A program made the translations under genes and the position numbers. A stretch of 64,000 bases of DNA from Fistularia commersonii (lineage: Eukaryota; Chordata; Actinopteri; Syngnathiformes; Fistulariidae): the NCBI GenBank assembly GCA_037954325.1, contig JBBMNZ010000015.1, positions 11,572,501 to 11,636,500 on the forward strand, given 5' to 3'. Every line of letters starts with the position of its first letter. Positions within the stretch are counted from its first letter, which is position 1. The notes under the pieces were generated by a model. The model saw only the letters and a program-made list of their open reading frames with translations. It made no database searches and had not been told where the DNA came from. Below are positions 11,940 to 23,429 of the stretch, piece after piece.

Positions 11940-12465
11940 ACTTGAGTGGTAGGTGCTGCAGCAGTTAGTGTTTCTGCTTTCTGTGTGGAGTCTCCATGTT
12001 CTCCCCCATGTTTGTGTGGGGTTCCTCCAGGTTCTCCAGTTCACAGACCAAAAACATGCAGGAGGCTCAGTGGAGACTCTACATTGTCCAGATATGAGAA
12101 TGAAGCGGTTAATGGTTGTACTTCTATATGACTTGTGAATGAGAAGGCTTCAGTTGCATGATATGAAATGACAGGGTCAGTAGTTTTGTGTGTATGATAT
12201 GAAATGTGAGGGTCAAGAGTTGTATGTCTCGGTATGATATGAAATGAGAGGGTCAATAGTTGTATGTGTGTATGATATGAAATGATAGGGGTAATAGTTG
12301 TATGTCTCTGTATGATATGAAATGAGTGGATCAATAGTTGTATGCTTCTATATGTGCCCCTGGGTTTGACTGGTCCAAGGTGAGCCCACTCCCATGGCTA
12401 ATGATAGCTGTGATAGGCTGATAGGTGACCCTGAGTGCAGGATAAGCATATAGGTAATGAATCAA
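11940..12465 (+). repeat. tRNA-headed repeat with embedded minisatellite, copy a
   Basis: Follows the plan shared by the other copies in this window: a degenerate tRNA-like head, then a box 'gtggagtctccatgttctcc', then 'aaaaacatgcaggaggctca', then a tandem array, then 'gataggctgataggtgaccctgagtgcaggataagcat' and an (ATGA)n tail. In this copy the array (12,100-12,350) has about five units built on 'tatgatatgaaatgagaggg' plus 'tcaatagttgtatgt'. Copies are also at 22,655, 25,450, 31,405, 51,930 and 54,848. Confidence 0.7.
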
Positions 12466-15400
12466 TGAATGAATAATTGTCCAAGTATGAATTTTGCCCC
12501 CCCAAAAAAAGACTCTTAAACCAATCATGAAGAAATTGGACATAAACAACCAGCAAGAACAACCAGCAGCAAATAAAAACACCGCTAAACCGACCTGAAA
12601 GCCATCCTGAACTCCTTGGTCCAGGCTGACAGACAGGGGGAGCCAGAGACTCTCCAGCTTCACCACTTTCAGGGTCTGGACCTGGATTATTCCACTGGGG
12701 TGGTAGGGTTGTAGATCCCCCATTATGTTTTATCTTCCCCAAGGGGCCACCGACCAAAATAACTTTGACCAAAATAATTTAAAAAATTTCGGGGGGAGGG
12801 GTCTCTTCTTGAGATCCACGAGATGTTTGTGTTTCACAGCTGTCAGCAGCAAGTGAAGCAGCACAGAGTCTCCACGGCTTCCACATCGGAAGATTAGAAA
12901 CGGGCCACCAGGGACCCTCAGCAGGGATTAATAGTCCCAGACATCACCAGGACTTCAGACTCCCATGAGTCCACACGGGTCCTGGCCTTCCGGGACTTTT
13001 CTCCTTCCCGAGAAGCCCCCCGCCCCCATCAATCAGCCCTCTCACTTTGTTTTCCTGTCACAGTGGCAATTACCTGCTGATTCGATAGAAACGCTGGATT
13101 GCCACGGTGATAAAGAGGCGGTAGGAGGTGACCCAGGGTGGCCGGGTGCACAGACGAAGAGGTCGCGGATGAGGGATTATTTTCAAAAATGACAATTTGC
13201 TGAGGAATCCCCAAGAAATTTAGCAGCAATGAGCAGAAATTTCCTAAAAAAAAGTAAATAAAAATATTTTTTTTTTTTTTTTAATTAACTCAGAAGTAGC
13301 TGGCAGAGGAAAAAATGGTCTATAGTATTCCCCTGTTTCGTACAAAAAAACTAACCGGGGTAAGAATAACTCAAATCACCTGAAATGTCTTAAGAATGAG
13401 CAGAACACGATGAGGAAACATCCGCCTTCCACCGCAAAGTCCAGGGAGAGCCGCTTTGACATCAGATAACCCGGATCAGACCCGACCGCGGCACTCAAGA
13501 ATGAATGAATGAATGAATGTCATGCAGGATCGGCCGGAGTGAATGAGTAAAAGGGTTTAAAATCCATCTCCGCCCGTGAGAAAGCGGCAGAGCCCGCGGG
13601 GGGAAACGTTCTTGCGTCGTCCCCTGTTGTAATTTAACTTGGCGTGATGGGACGGCCCGGGCCCGGGTGTCTTCTGGGTTGTTGTTTAACCCGCGGCGGT
13701 GAAGCTCAAACCCCAGATGCACCGGTTGAACCTCCAGGTAGAAGAACCGTAGAACCAGACTCACCTGACATGGTTGGTGGGGAACGTCCAAACCGTCCGT
13801 CACATCCCGGAGATCACATCTGCCTCTGCTTCCTGCCGGAAACTCGGCTTATCTCCCTCATCCTCCTTGTCGCCATCCCTTTGTGCCCTTTCTCTTACAT
13901 CCCGTCCTCGCTCCCACTATTTCCCTGTTTCGCCTCTTTCTCCCTTTCTTTTTCTTCCCGTCTCTCACGTTCCCTCTCGTCCTCCCTTGCCTTCTCTCTT
14001 CCCCTCGCTCTCTCTCTCGCCGTCCGAGGCAGACAAGCTCCGCCCACAACCTGTAGGCGGTTCGCTTTGGTCGTCAATCAAATCCCACTTGTCGTTTCTT
14101 TCCTTTCCTTCTTGACGCCAGCGTGACACTGAAATCTGATTTTCCCGTCGTTCCAGATAATACTACGCAGGTTTATGTTTTTTTTTTACCCATTTTAAAA
14201 GCCCTTTTGTGCATTTCTGAAGGTCTTAAAGTGACTCATGCCCCCCCCCCACCCCGCTCTACCGACTGCCGGTAAATGAAAACCGGTTAACAATTAAAGT
14301 TCGATTAAACAATAACAGCAGTAACTGCTACCGGGCATCTGATTTTGAGGAAGAGACATGACCCCCCCACCCCACCGCCAACCCTCCTATGCCCCTTTGG
14401 AATTCCAGGCATGGAAGTTCCGCTCAGGTTGGAACGAAAGGCGTAGAGGTGTGACGTTGCCATGGCGATACGCAGAATGCCATCGAGTCTGTCGAATTCA
14501 TAAACAATCATCCTTGTGTCGCCCAGAAGTGAGAGAGGACTAAAAAGACTCAGAAGACTTTACCCCAAAGCGGACAAGAAGCAGTCTCGGATTTCATTCA
14601 GTCATTTATTATTATTATTATTATTATTACTATCACATACAACCAGTCACCTTCTCATTTACAAGTTATATAGACGTGCAACCATTCAGTCTTTCATTTC
14701 CATGTTGGATAGACGGAGAAACATTCGTCCTCTCTCTGCCTCAATGCTAGAACTAGCAAAAAGCTATCCTTTTATCCATATTTAGCATGAATTTGGGCAA
14801 GAAATGACCCAGAATCAACAAAAAATACCAATGAAGGACCTGAAGATCAGCGGGAATGTGTCAAAAGTAACGAGAAGTGGCATCGATGGAAGTCAAACAA
14901 AAAGACCAGGGATTAGAAGCCATCATGTGTACCACCCTGGTGCAGATAAACATCCACCTCCAGTGTTCTTCTTTTTTTTCCCAAATAAAGCATGAAAAGT
15001 TTGATGAAACTCCTCAAGTGGTCTGTCGAGGCCATTTGTCGGAATGCTAACAGTGAGGAGGCTGTAAACAGAGAGCCTGAGAAGCTCCGAGGTGCCTGCA
15101 GTCCTCCACCGTATCTCCACCTTCCAGAGGTCGGGGGCAGCTGGCAGTGCTGATCAGCCTGGGCAGCGGAGAAAGATCAACACATCTTTAGTTTACACAG
15201 CAGAGACGATGTGAGGAGGAGCGATCAGGAATCCTGACTCATCCCCGACCTCTGCTGGCCAGGAAACCCAACTGCAGGCCGGTTCAGTTGCGAGATGCAG
15301 ATCTGAAAATGAAAGTCCAGGGTGTCATTTACAGGGAAATCGTGGTCGCTAACTTTCTAAGGTCCTGACGCTGGGCTCTGATTGGTCCAAACTCTGGTGT

Positions 15401-15573
15401 GGAGACCCTAAGACTAGGTTTTAATCCTCGTTGAGGCTGAGAACTGTCTCTCAGAAGCTCCCGCCTTCTTACAGACACTGAATTTTCTTTAAATTCAACA
15501 CTTTAAAACTATATTTCCACGCATTCATTCGTTCAGGTCAATCGCAGCTATTACAACTCTTGCAAACCTCACC
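12466..15573. other. Intergenic DNA, simple repeats only
   Basis: Holds a poly-T/A stretch near 13,267-13,282, a strongly pyrimidine-rich block at about 13,850-14,030, and (ATT)n at 14,606-14,629. Open frames across the CT-rich block are low-complexity serine/arginine or glutamate-rich artefacts. No gene supported. Confidence 0.45.
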
Positions 15574-16140
15574 AAGAAGTTGCTGATGTCCTTTTATGGC
15601 TGCACTGCGGAGTCTGTCCTAAGCCGTGGAATCTCACTGTGGTTCACCAGTTGCACAGTAGCAGAAAGGAAGGCGCTGCAGAGGACCATAAACACCCCCC
15701 AAAAAATGACGGGCCATCCCGTCCCATCACTTGAGGACTTCTATAACACAGGCTGCCTCAGGAGAGCCCACAGAGATCCATCCCATACCGTCCACCGCCT
15801 ACTCCAATTGTTGCCATCAAGGAGGCGGTTTAGAACGATCAGTGCAAAAACAAACAGCTTGAAAAACAGTTTTTACCCTAGGAGCGCTCATCCGACAAAT
15901 TCCTTTTTTTGCACATTTCTACTTTTTTTTAACTTTCTTTCTTTCAACATATTTATGCATTTATTCTTCCAGTGGTTATATTATATTTTTTGTCTTTTTT
16001 TCATCTCTTACCCAGAGATGCTGCTATTGTTGTATTGTTGTGTTGTGTCCTGCCTTTTAAGGTTGGTTCGTGTCTGGTCTTGATTACGCTGAATCTGAGC
16101 ATTGCTATCTCTAAATTTGGTCCAACAACAATAAACTGAA
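15574..16140 (+). mobile_element. LINE (Rex1/L2-like) reverse-transcriptase 3' end
   Basis: An open frame at 15,580-16,083 starts with about 100 residues typical of the C-terminal part of fish LINE polymerases: YGCTAESVLSRGISLWF, then AERKALQRTINT, then LEDFYNTGCLRRA, then LLPSRRRFRTI and KNSFYPR. AT-rich 3' UTR and an 'aataaactgaatccttgaat' end follow. This is a 5'-truncated, inactive copy on the plus strand. Confidence 0.85.
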
Positions 16141-17570
16141 TCCTTGAATATAACTAACCACTGTACCACTGTGCTACATTTCACATTGCTTTTTATTTTC
16201 CATTTAAATCCTCCTTGATGTCCTTTGTTCCCCCTTGGTACATTTATTCTTTTCACTCACTTTCTAAGAGGTAATGTTTCGTGGTACTTTTTTTTTTCTT
16301 GCAGTTTATTTTCCTTTTTCCCCAAATACCATTAAAAAGTAGTTTGACACGTGTGTAAAAACTTGTTTTTACACAGGTTCCTGTTGCTGGTTTGAGTACA
16401 TTTTAATGTATGGTATCCTGATTCACCAGGGGGCACTATACCCGTACTTATCTATACACACATTAAACCGTACTTAACTACTTTCCCTTAACTGCTGTGT
16501 AACATTTTGCATCTCCAAGATATTCCTAATCTGTCATTGTAAAAAAAAAGTGCTGTTATTTAATATAATAATAAACTCTGTGTTTGATGCAGTGGATTGT
16601 ACTTGATGGAGCTCTTGATGGAGAGTGGCTTGTGAGGTCATTGCAGAAGCCAGAAATGCTACACTTGGTCCTGTATCTGGAAGCAGGGTGTCATCTATTG
16701 TAATTCAAAGATTTGTTAGAAGTCCAGCCAGCAGCATTAGCATGCACGTCTGTATGTATGTGTGTGTGTGTGTGTGTGTGTGTATTCGCTGTGCTTAACC
16801 GAAGGGGGTTGTTGTTGCTGTTTGGGTTATTCTTGCCGTGCACAGTTTGTCCTCCGCCAATAAGAGGAATTAAAAAGTCCTCCCGGCTGCGTCAGGCTGT
16901 CAATCATTCCGCTCCTCGCCAGAGTAACGAACCGCCCCGCTGGCCGTCTCCAGGCGTCCGTTGCCATCGCCGTCTGACGAATCTGATAAGATGAGGGATT
17001 GAAGTGCTGGCGGAGCGGTGCACCTTCCTGGCTGTTTACAGTCCTGGAGTGACTGTGATTGGAAGTGAGCGGCAACGCGGACGCCTCCGATAGTCCCACA
17101 TCGGGAAAAACGCGACCAGGTCTTGACGGTAGTCCACTTCACGATCACCTCATTCAGTGGATTTCTCAGTATTTTTTCCCCCTTCCACATGATTCCCAGC
17201 TTCCTGTCAGGTTTGTTATCTGCAAGGAGGAAATGCAGTTCAAGTGGCACTTATTTTTGTGTTTTCAGCAGAGGGAAATAAATTCAGGCAGTATGTATTT
17301 ATGTATGAACTTCATCAGGGAGTCACATTCTTTATGTTGCTGATGCGCATTAATCACTCCTGTCTTGGGCGCGGGTGTGTTATCGCCGGGTTGCGACCCT
17401 CGCTGGCTCCCGTAGCTCAGCGGGTCATTGGCCCTCGAGTTATGGGGTCTCACGGGGCCGATAAAGGAAGTGGGTTTAACATACCGGACGTTTGCATAAA
17501 TCACGTTCTTGTTTTATTTCCAGAGGAACCCAGCGGGATGCGGGAGAAGGAGTGGATGGGGGGGGCTGGG
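16141..17570. other. Intergenic DNA, no gene seen
   Basis: Contains a (GT)n run at 16,757-16,784 and a CTCF-like core (TCACCAGGGGGCACTA) near 16,424-16,439. Open frames here lack recognisable domains. Confidence 0.4.
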
Positions 17571-17604
17571 GGCGACAACATAATCTCTGGAGATTATGTC
17601 GCCC
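17571..17604. repeat. Imperfect inverted repeat
   Basis: Ten-base arms, acataatctc at 17,578-17,587 and gagattatgt at 17,590-17,599, are separated by two bases. The pairing can extend outward to GGCGAC/GTCGCC with a 3-nt bulge on the left arm. Confidence 0.8.
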
Positions 17605-17850
17605 TTCTGCGCTTTTGTCACGCTGGTTTGACGGGGATCTTAAAAGCAGGATTAAGAACCAGATCAGCCCCCAAATCCCTGTGGAAAGCCATTTTCTTGC
17701 ATCCACTTGTCTATTGTGTCCTGTCATTTCACATTTCCACGGCAGGCCGGGGTTGGTGATTGGGTTTCAAGACACTTGATTCGAGGAAGAGGAGGAGCTT
17801 GCATGACAAGCCCCTCCCCCAAGTCTTCTTTACTCTCGGTTGTCCTGGAT

Positions 17851-17901
17851 GGAGTGTGTCAGAGAAGCCCAGTGAGTCACTGGGCTTCTCTGACACACTC
17901 C
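17851..17901. repeat. Perfect 51-bp palindrome
   Basis: The left arm at 17,851-17,875 (starts ggagtgtgtcagag) is the exact reverse complement of the right arm at 17,877-17,901 (ends tctctgacacactcc). A single g sits at the centre, giving 25 bp of perfect pairing. Whether it acts as a hairpin RNA, a cruciform or only a mutational by-product cannot be decided from sequence. Confidence 0.9.
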
Positions 17902-17944
17902 AAAGAAATAAAGGGGTGTGTGTGTGAAAGGGTTAATTAACCAC

Positions 17945-18105
17945 CGGATTTGGTTGAGAGCGTGAATGATTGGACGCCTCCATAAGTGGCCCCTGTGATT
18001 GATAGGTGACAGGTAAAACCCTACCCCTTTCAGCTGTCAGCAGGATACCTCCATGGGGTACCCAGGGTACCCTATCCAGAGTAGGCAGTGAATGAAAGAA
18101 TGTAT
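17945..18105 (+). repeat. Partial copy of the tRNA-headed repeat (3' part)
   Basis: Has the downstream box of the family ('gtggcccctgtgattgataggtgacaggtaaaaccctacc' in pieces, then an AGCTG...GATACC segment) and ends in gtgaatgaaagaatg. No head is present. A similar partial copy is at about 34,268-34,395. Confidence 0.5.
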
Positions 18106-18623
18106 AGTAATCACAGCAGTGGTTGCCGTAATGAGTTGCTGCTGTGCGTGCTGTCGTGTTTACTGCAAACATGCGGCGTCATCGTTAACGGCTAAATGCT
18201 AATTTGTTAATCTAGCCGGTCGCCCCTGGTGACCGCTTGACAGTAAATCCGGTTGTGACGAGCAGAGGAGGCAGGGAACAGAGTGATCTGATGGGAGAGG
18301 GCCTCCGAGGGCTTTGGGAGCCGGACGCTGACGATTGCTTTGATTTACAACCCCATCCCTGGGATTACAACGTGCCCAAGCTGCCGTGGATAAATCACCG
18401 CCGTCTGCGGTTAGCCATGGCTCGTCACGTGACCCCATTATCACCTGCACCGTGAGCGTTGGCCACTTGCACCTCCAACAGGATCACGCCGCTCCCCTCC
18501 ACATATCTTCACCCACCTCCATATATTTATTCATACACGTTTATAGGGTCATACGTCCGCCGAGGTGGTAACTTTCAAAATATTTGTAATAAATGCAATA
18601 AAAGTAATATGATGAAAAATAAT

Positions 18624-19196
18624 AAAAGTAATATTTGAGTGATAACTGTAGTAGTAATAACAATATTATAGCTCTGTAATAGTAGATGTCGTCCTTCAGG
18701 TGAACATAATAGTGTGGTTATATTAGGGGAGCAACTAAAGGCAACAAAAGTGGGACCCCAGGTGTCTCATGGTTCTTCTGCAATTCCCTCCACTACCCCA
18801 GGCACTTTTTCCATTCCCCCAAGTGTGTCCTACATTCTTCTAAGGTGTATCCTACAACCCCCCAGCTGCCTTTTTAGATCCCTCGATTTTTGTGTTTGTG
18901 TTGCTTTTTTCGCCGTGTGCGGAGACCGCTGGAGTGGCACATGATTGCACATGTAAAAAAGGATAGGATACACCTTAGGAGAATGTAGGACACACTTGGG
19001 GGGGAATGGAAAAAGTGCCTGGGGTAGTGGAGGGAATCACAGAAGAACCATGAGACACCTGTGGCCCCACTTTTGTTGGCTTTCGTTGCTTCCTAATATA
19101 ACCATACTATTATGTTTACCTGAAGGACAACTCCTACTATTACAGAGCTATAATATTATTATAACTCCTACAGTTATTACTGTAATATTACTTTTA
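18624..19196. repeat. Large foldback inverted repeat (arms about 230 bp, 107-bp spacer)
   Basis: The left arm at 18,624-18,855 (begins taaaagtaatattt, ends aaggtgtatcctac) reappears in reverse complement at 18,963-19,196 (begins ataggatacacctta, ends tgtaatattactttta). Identity is high, with scattered substitutions. The spacer at 18,856-18,962 starts with cccccagctgcc-type DNA like the minisatellite just downstream. An RNA across this would form a long double-stranded hairpin. No transposon terminal motif or target duplication was found. Confidence 0.85.
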
Positions 19197-19241
19197 CAGC
19201 ATCCTACTTTGGCTCAGCTGCCTCCTCAGGTACCTCTAGAG
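19197..19241 (+). repeat. 21/42-bp minisatellite, left block
   Basis: Start of the same array that continues at 20,432. It holds 'ctcagctgcctcctcag' then 'gtacctctagag', and is cut by the hAT element whose target duplication is ctctagag. Confidence 0.75.
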
Positions 19242-20431
19242 CAGGGGTGTCAAATATACGGCAAGGAGGTTCGATCAGGTCCGCAGGTTTGAAAGTGAAA
19301 AAATGCATAAAAGACAAGGCTCTAATTTTTCAATTAAATGCAATTCAAGGACTTTCCGCCAGAGGGCGCAGTATTTTGGTCAGAGTAGAAGACAAGCCGC
19401 ATCACAGAGACAGACCAATCAGCAGACGTTATCAATGCGCCATCTGCTGCTTGTTACGATGTTGTTTCTACCCTGTTCTCTACCTCCCTCATTAGCCAAA
19501 ATGTCGTAAGCAAAACAGAGAGTGATAAAGTTAAAGATAGAGAGTGTAGAATTTTCAAAGGAAAATTGACTACGTCCTATTTATTTACAGAGACATACGG
19601 GTAACCTTTGTGCTTGGCGTGTTTGCAACAAGTTTCAGTATTTAAGGAATATAATATACGGCGCCACTACGAGACTCATCACAGTGAAAAAAATGACAGC
19701 TTGCAAGGACAACTGAGAAGAGATAAGATCAACGAATTGCTGGCGGGTCTGAGGAAACAGCGGTCCACTTTCACTGATAGCCGAGAAATTAGTGAAGCAG
19801 CGGTAAAAGCCAGCTAGCTAATTGCAAGCGAAAATGTGCAATTTAATGTTAGTCAGCAGCTTCACTACTAAAGAGTATGTTGGAATTCTACTGTTCATGC
19901 AACTCCATACATTTTCAGTATGTATTGAATGTGTATGCATGTTTCATGAATGTAGTTTACACATTTACAGGCCAGGTGAATACTCTCGTCCTTACACTTT
20001 TAATAGCACTCTTTTTAGTTTCTAGGGTGTCGGCAGGGATTCAATTAGGATTTTATATGCACATGTGGAAATGGTTTAAAAATCCCTTTCTTTATAAGTC
20101 TCATTTAATCTTAAAGTGCATTACTATATTTTTCAATACCAATTACTTTGTACCATCAGTGGGATCAGTTGCAATGCATCCATGTGAATGATAAAAGTAA
20201 ATTACACATTTTTCTAAGGAAATATGAAGTGATTCGTGGAATGTTTTATAAAAGGATTGTCCATTAAATTCCAAGATTTTCCTAATGTCCTTGTACTTCT
20301 TTACACCAAAACAGAGGAAAGACATGATAATTTGGTTATTTATTGCTGAGTATGCTATTATCTTAATGGTCCGGCCCACTTGACATCTACCTAGGCTGTA
20401 GGTGGCCTGCGAAATGAGTTTGACACCCCTG
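19242..20431 (+). mobile_element. hAT (Charlie-like) transposon relic
   Basis: A 1,190-bp element with terminal repeats CAGGGGTGTCAAA at the left and TTTGACACCCCTG at the right. Flanking duplications are ctctagag (19,234-19,241) and atctagag (20,432-20,439), fitting the nTCTAGAn preference of Charlie-type hATs. An internal frame at 19,608-19,817 encodes a zinc-finger/N-terminal transposase piece with the family motif KEYNIRRHYETHH and SEAAVKAS. The catalytic domain is missing, so it is not autonomous. A CTCF-like core (CCGCCAGAGGGCGCAG, 19,357-19,372) lies inside. Confidence 0.9.
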
Positions 20432-20985
20432 ATCTAGAGCATCCGACATCCCCTCTGAAACATCCTACGCCCCCTCAGCTGCCTCCTCAGGTACCTCTGC
20501 AGTATCCTATTCCCCCTCAGCTGCTGCCTTAAGTACCTTTAGAGCATCATATATCCCCTCAGATACCTCTTTAGGTCCCTCTGAAACATACTGCATCCTC
20601 CTTAGGTACCTCCGCGGTATCCCATGCCCCCTCAGCCGCCTCCTCAGGTCCCTCTGAAACATACTGCATCCTCCTTAGGTACCTCCGCAGTATCCCATGC
20701 CCCCTCAGCTGCCTCCTCAGGTACCTCTGCAGCATCCCATGCCACCTCAGCTGCTGCTTTTGGTACCTCCAGAGCATCCAACATCCCCTCACATACCTCT
20801 TTAGGTCCCTCTATAGCATCGTTCTCCCCCTCAGGATCCTCCTAAGGTACCGCTGCAGTATCCCAAGCCTACTCAGCTGCCTCGTCAGGTATCTCCGTAG
20901 CCTTCTATGCCCCCTCTGTTGCCCCCTTAGGTCCCTTGCGGCATCCGACAACCCGGTATAGCTGGCTCCTTTGGTCCCTCAGTAA
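20432..20985 (+). repeat. 21/42-bp minisatellite, right block
   Basis: About 12-13 degenerate 42-bp units made of two 21-mers, roughly gtacctctgcagtatcccatg and ccccctcagctgcctcctcag. Read as protein it gives an S/T/A/P-rich string, but it lacks gene context and is a tandem repeat rather than a CDS. Confidence 0.85.
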
Positions 20986-22654
20986 GATAATTGTTTCTTA
21001 TTTCTGACTATTTATCAATGCCTATGCAGCCGTTTGCCAGTGTCTCTTTCGGCCGATGGGATATTCTACCATCCAAACCAAGGGGAAAACGACTTTCGAT
21101 TGGCTGTTGACCTCACCGACCTCTTAATTAGCACTTTGTTGGTGTCTGACAGACTGAAAAGTAGCACTTAAGATTTTTGGATTAAGAATCATTTGCATCA
21201 AAATACCGATCGGTCCGGGCTGACGAGAAACCCCGTGTTTCTCGCGGAGGAAAAAGCGAGAGCTCATTTACACAGTAGGTGCCACTGAGGGGGGAAAAAA
21301 AGATGAGTTGAAAGAGCGTTTCGGAGTGTGAAACATGATGGCGGTGACGCTGTCACAAGCAATCCAGGGAGGGGAGGCTGACACCCGGCTAATTAATGCT
21401 TCAACCGCAACCGCGAGGACATAAACACTGAGGGGGCGTCATGTCAAAATAACTGTCCATTGATTACATATAAACAGAACAACACCCCCGTCTCTGTGGC
21501 CTTAATGCCCCCCCATTTCATTCTTTTTTTTTTTTTTTTTTATATTTCTTAATGCAGCACAGAGTTGTCAAACATCCGGCGTACGTTTTGAAGGATTAAA
21601 AGCGGGAACGAATCACTGACGCCGGCATGCAGCCACAAGATACTGCGCAAAAAGAAATGCAAGTGCGTGTGTGTCACACACCCTCTGCTGACAGGAATGC
21701 AAGGGCTGTATTACAAGCTAGTAAACAGAGTGTAATGCGGCCTGTGGTCACCGGTTGACCGGTTGTTGAAATGGCAAAAAGCGACGACATTCATTCATTC
21801 ATTCATTCACCTGGTCGACTTCAGTGTCAGGATCCGAAACACTGACGCCATTTGCCTCAGCTTCCCCTAGCAGGCGCACCTGTCTATATATTTAATATTG
21901 TATAAGAAAAGGAAAAGAATCCTGAGCTGAAGGGAATGAAGCATAAGGTGTGAAGAACACAAAATGAAACGTCCCCTCTGAGGAGGACCTGCCGCAGCCT
22001 GAGGTGGAGCGACTCGGTCGGTGCGCATTATTAACCTGACAGCGAGCTCTTTGAGCAGTATATCAGCAGAGGTTATTAAAAACACTAAGTCATGAGAAGG
22101 CGCCGGCGCTCAGGTGCGCTATGTAAACAGGCACGCCGGCGGGATGAAACGATGCGACCGGCACAGATTTACGTTGCTGGAGATCATTTCAGAGTATGCA
22201 GGAGGGGGACGTAACCAGAAAACAACTTAGCTTCATCGGTCTGGCGGCGACGTAACACGTGAAGTCATTGCTCCTCCGCACGTGTTCGATAAATCTACGT
22301 CCCAGCTCTTCCAGAATCTCCCAACACATGACGAGCAGCTCCGTCCCGTCACAACATCCTCTGATGCAGATGGACACGGCGGAGTGAGACGTCCGACCCA
22401 TTTTATATATTTAGCCTGATGGACCCATTTGTCTCGTCCCGCCTGAGTCGGTGCCATGGCAACGCCTCCGCCATATTGTTCTGCACCACCACTTTTCAAT
22501 AGTCAGTTATTTAAATAGTTCAACATTATCCCATCACGGTTAGTCAATGTCACAGTAATGTCCCTGGCACAAACTCGATGAGATATAAAATGTATGGGTG
22601 CTTTTGTTCTCATGGTTCCTCTATAAAGAGAGTAATTTTACACTTCACTCTTCA
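20986..22654. other. Intergenic DNA, no gene seen
   Basis: Poly-T at 21,524-21,541 and ATTC repeats at 21,788-21,811. Nothing else is recognised. Confidence 0.4.
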
Positions 22655-22840
22655 CTCGCTCTGAGCAATTTGGGTCTCCGGTGGACCTCCTGCATGTTTT
22701 TGGACGGTGGGAGGAACCCTGGGCAGACCGGGGGAAGAACATGGAGACTCCACGCAGAAAGGCTACCTTGTGGGAATCCAACCAGGGACCTTCGGGCTGC
22801 GAGCCGTAAGCGCTAACGGCTGTGCCACTGTGCGTGATCG
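22655..22840 (-). repeat. tRNA-headed repeat, copy b (head and 5' body)
   Basis: Read on the minus strand: a head with TGGCACAGCCGTTAGCGC (A-box-like) and GGTTGGATTCC (B-box-like), then gtggagtctccatgttctt and the 'aaaaacatgcaggaggtcca' box. This suggests a Pol III-type, tRNA-derived head. The minisatellite section is missing. Confidence 0.65.
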
Positions 22841-23429
22841 AATTAAGAATACCCTGCGGTGGACTTGGGCCGCAGAGCGATTCCTCCAAATCCACCCCTC
22901 AGCGTCTTCCAACGGGAGTTTTCGGACAATGTTGTTAGTGATTTATTTACTTGTGTGTTTGTCGGAAGCCGGGATACTCAACTGAGACCACGGAACTGTC
23001 CTCTGCTCAAACCATCTCCCGCTGCCCGGAATGACCCATAAAGCACAGCGCCATTCAAAGACGTGTTCTTTGGCTCGGGCCGACCGGCCGGCACCGGTCG
23101 GTTGTGAAATTGACAGCAGCAGCTGAGCAAATATTGATCCGCCGGAGCGGCTCATGATTAACTCTGGCTGTACGGTCCACAGGCCTCGGGGGGGCCTGAA
23201 GAAACCCCAGTGGGGGCCGGACGGTATTTGTGTGGCGTGCAGCTCGGAAGGGATCACGCCTCAGGACGCCGCAACTTCCCCGAGGGGGGCTGCCAGAGAA
23301 AATATGGGATTTAATATCCGTAAATACAGCAGAGGTTCTGAGGTCAGGTGGCCCTTGACTGGCGATAGATGACAGCTTCGCCAAGTCCAAGAATCGATCC
23401 GCCCTAGAAATTTAAAGGCCCTCGGTACA
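22841..23429. other. Intergenic DNA, no gene seen
   Basis: Moderately GC-rich, with no recognisable exon or repeat boundary. Confidence 0.35.

Noticed and set aside
13644..14126. 160-codon frame over a CT-rich block
   Set aside because: Ser/Leu/Phe-rich low complexity from (TCTC)n-like DNA.
15580..16083. 167-codon frame as a host gene
   Set aside because: The first 100 residues are a LINE polymerase C-terminus. The rest is AT-rich 3' UTR.
19608..19817. Possible ZBED-like gene
   Set aside because: It is the N-terminal transposase piece of a hAT relic, inside its terminal repeats, without the catalytic domain.
20624..20845. 73-codon Ser/Thr/Ala/Pro frame resembling a mucin repeat
   Set aside because: Produced by the 21/42-bp minisatellite. 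No signal peptide, exon borders or continuation.
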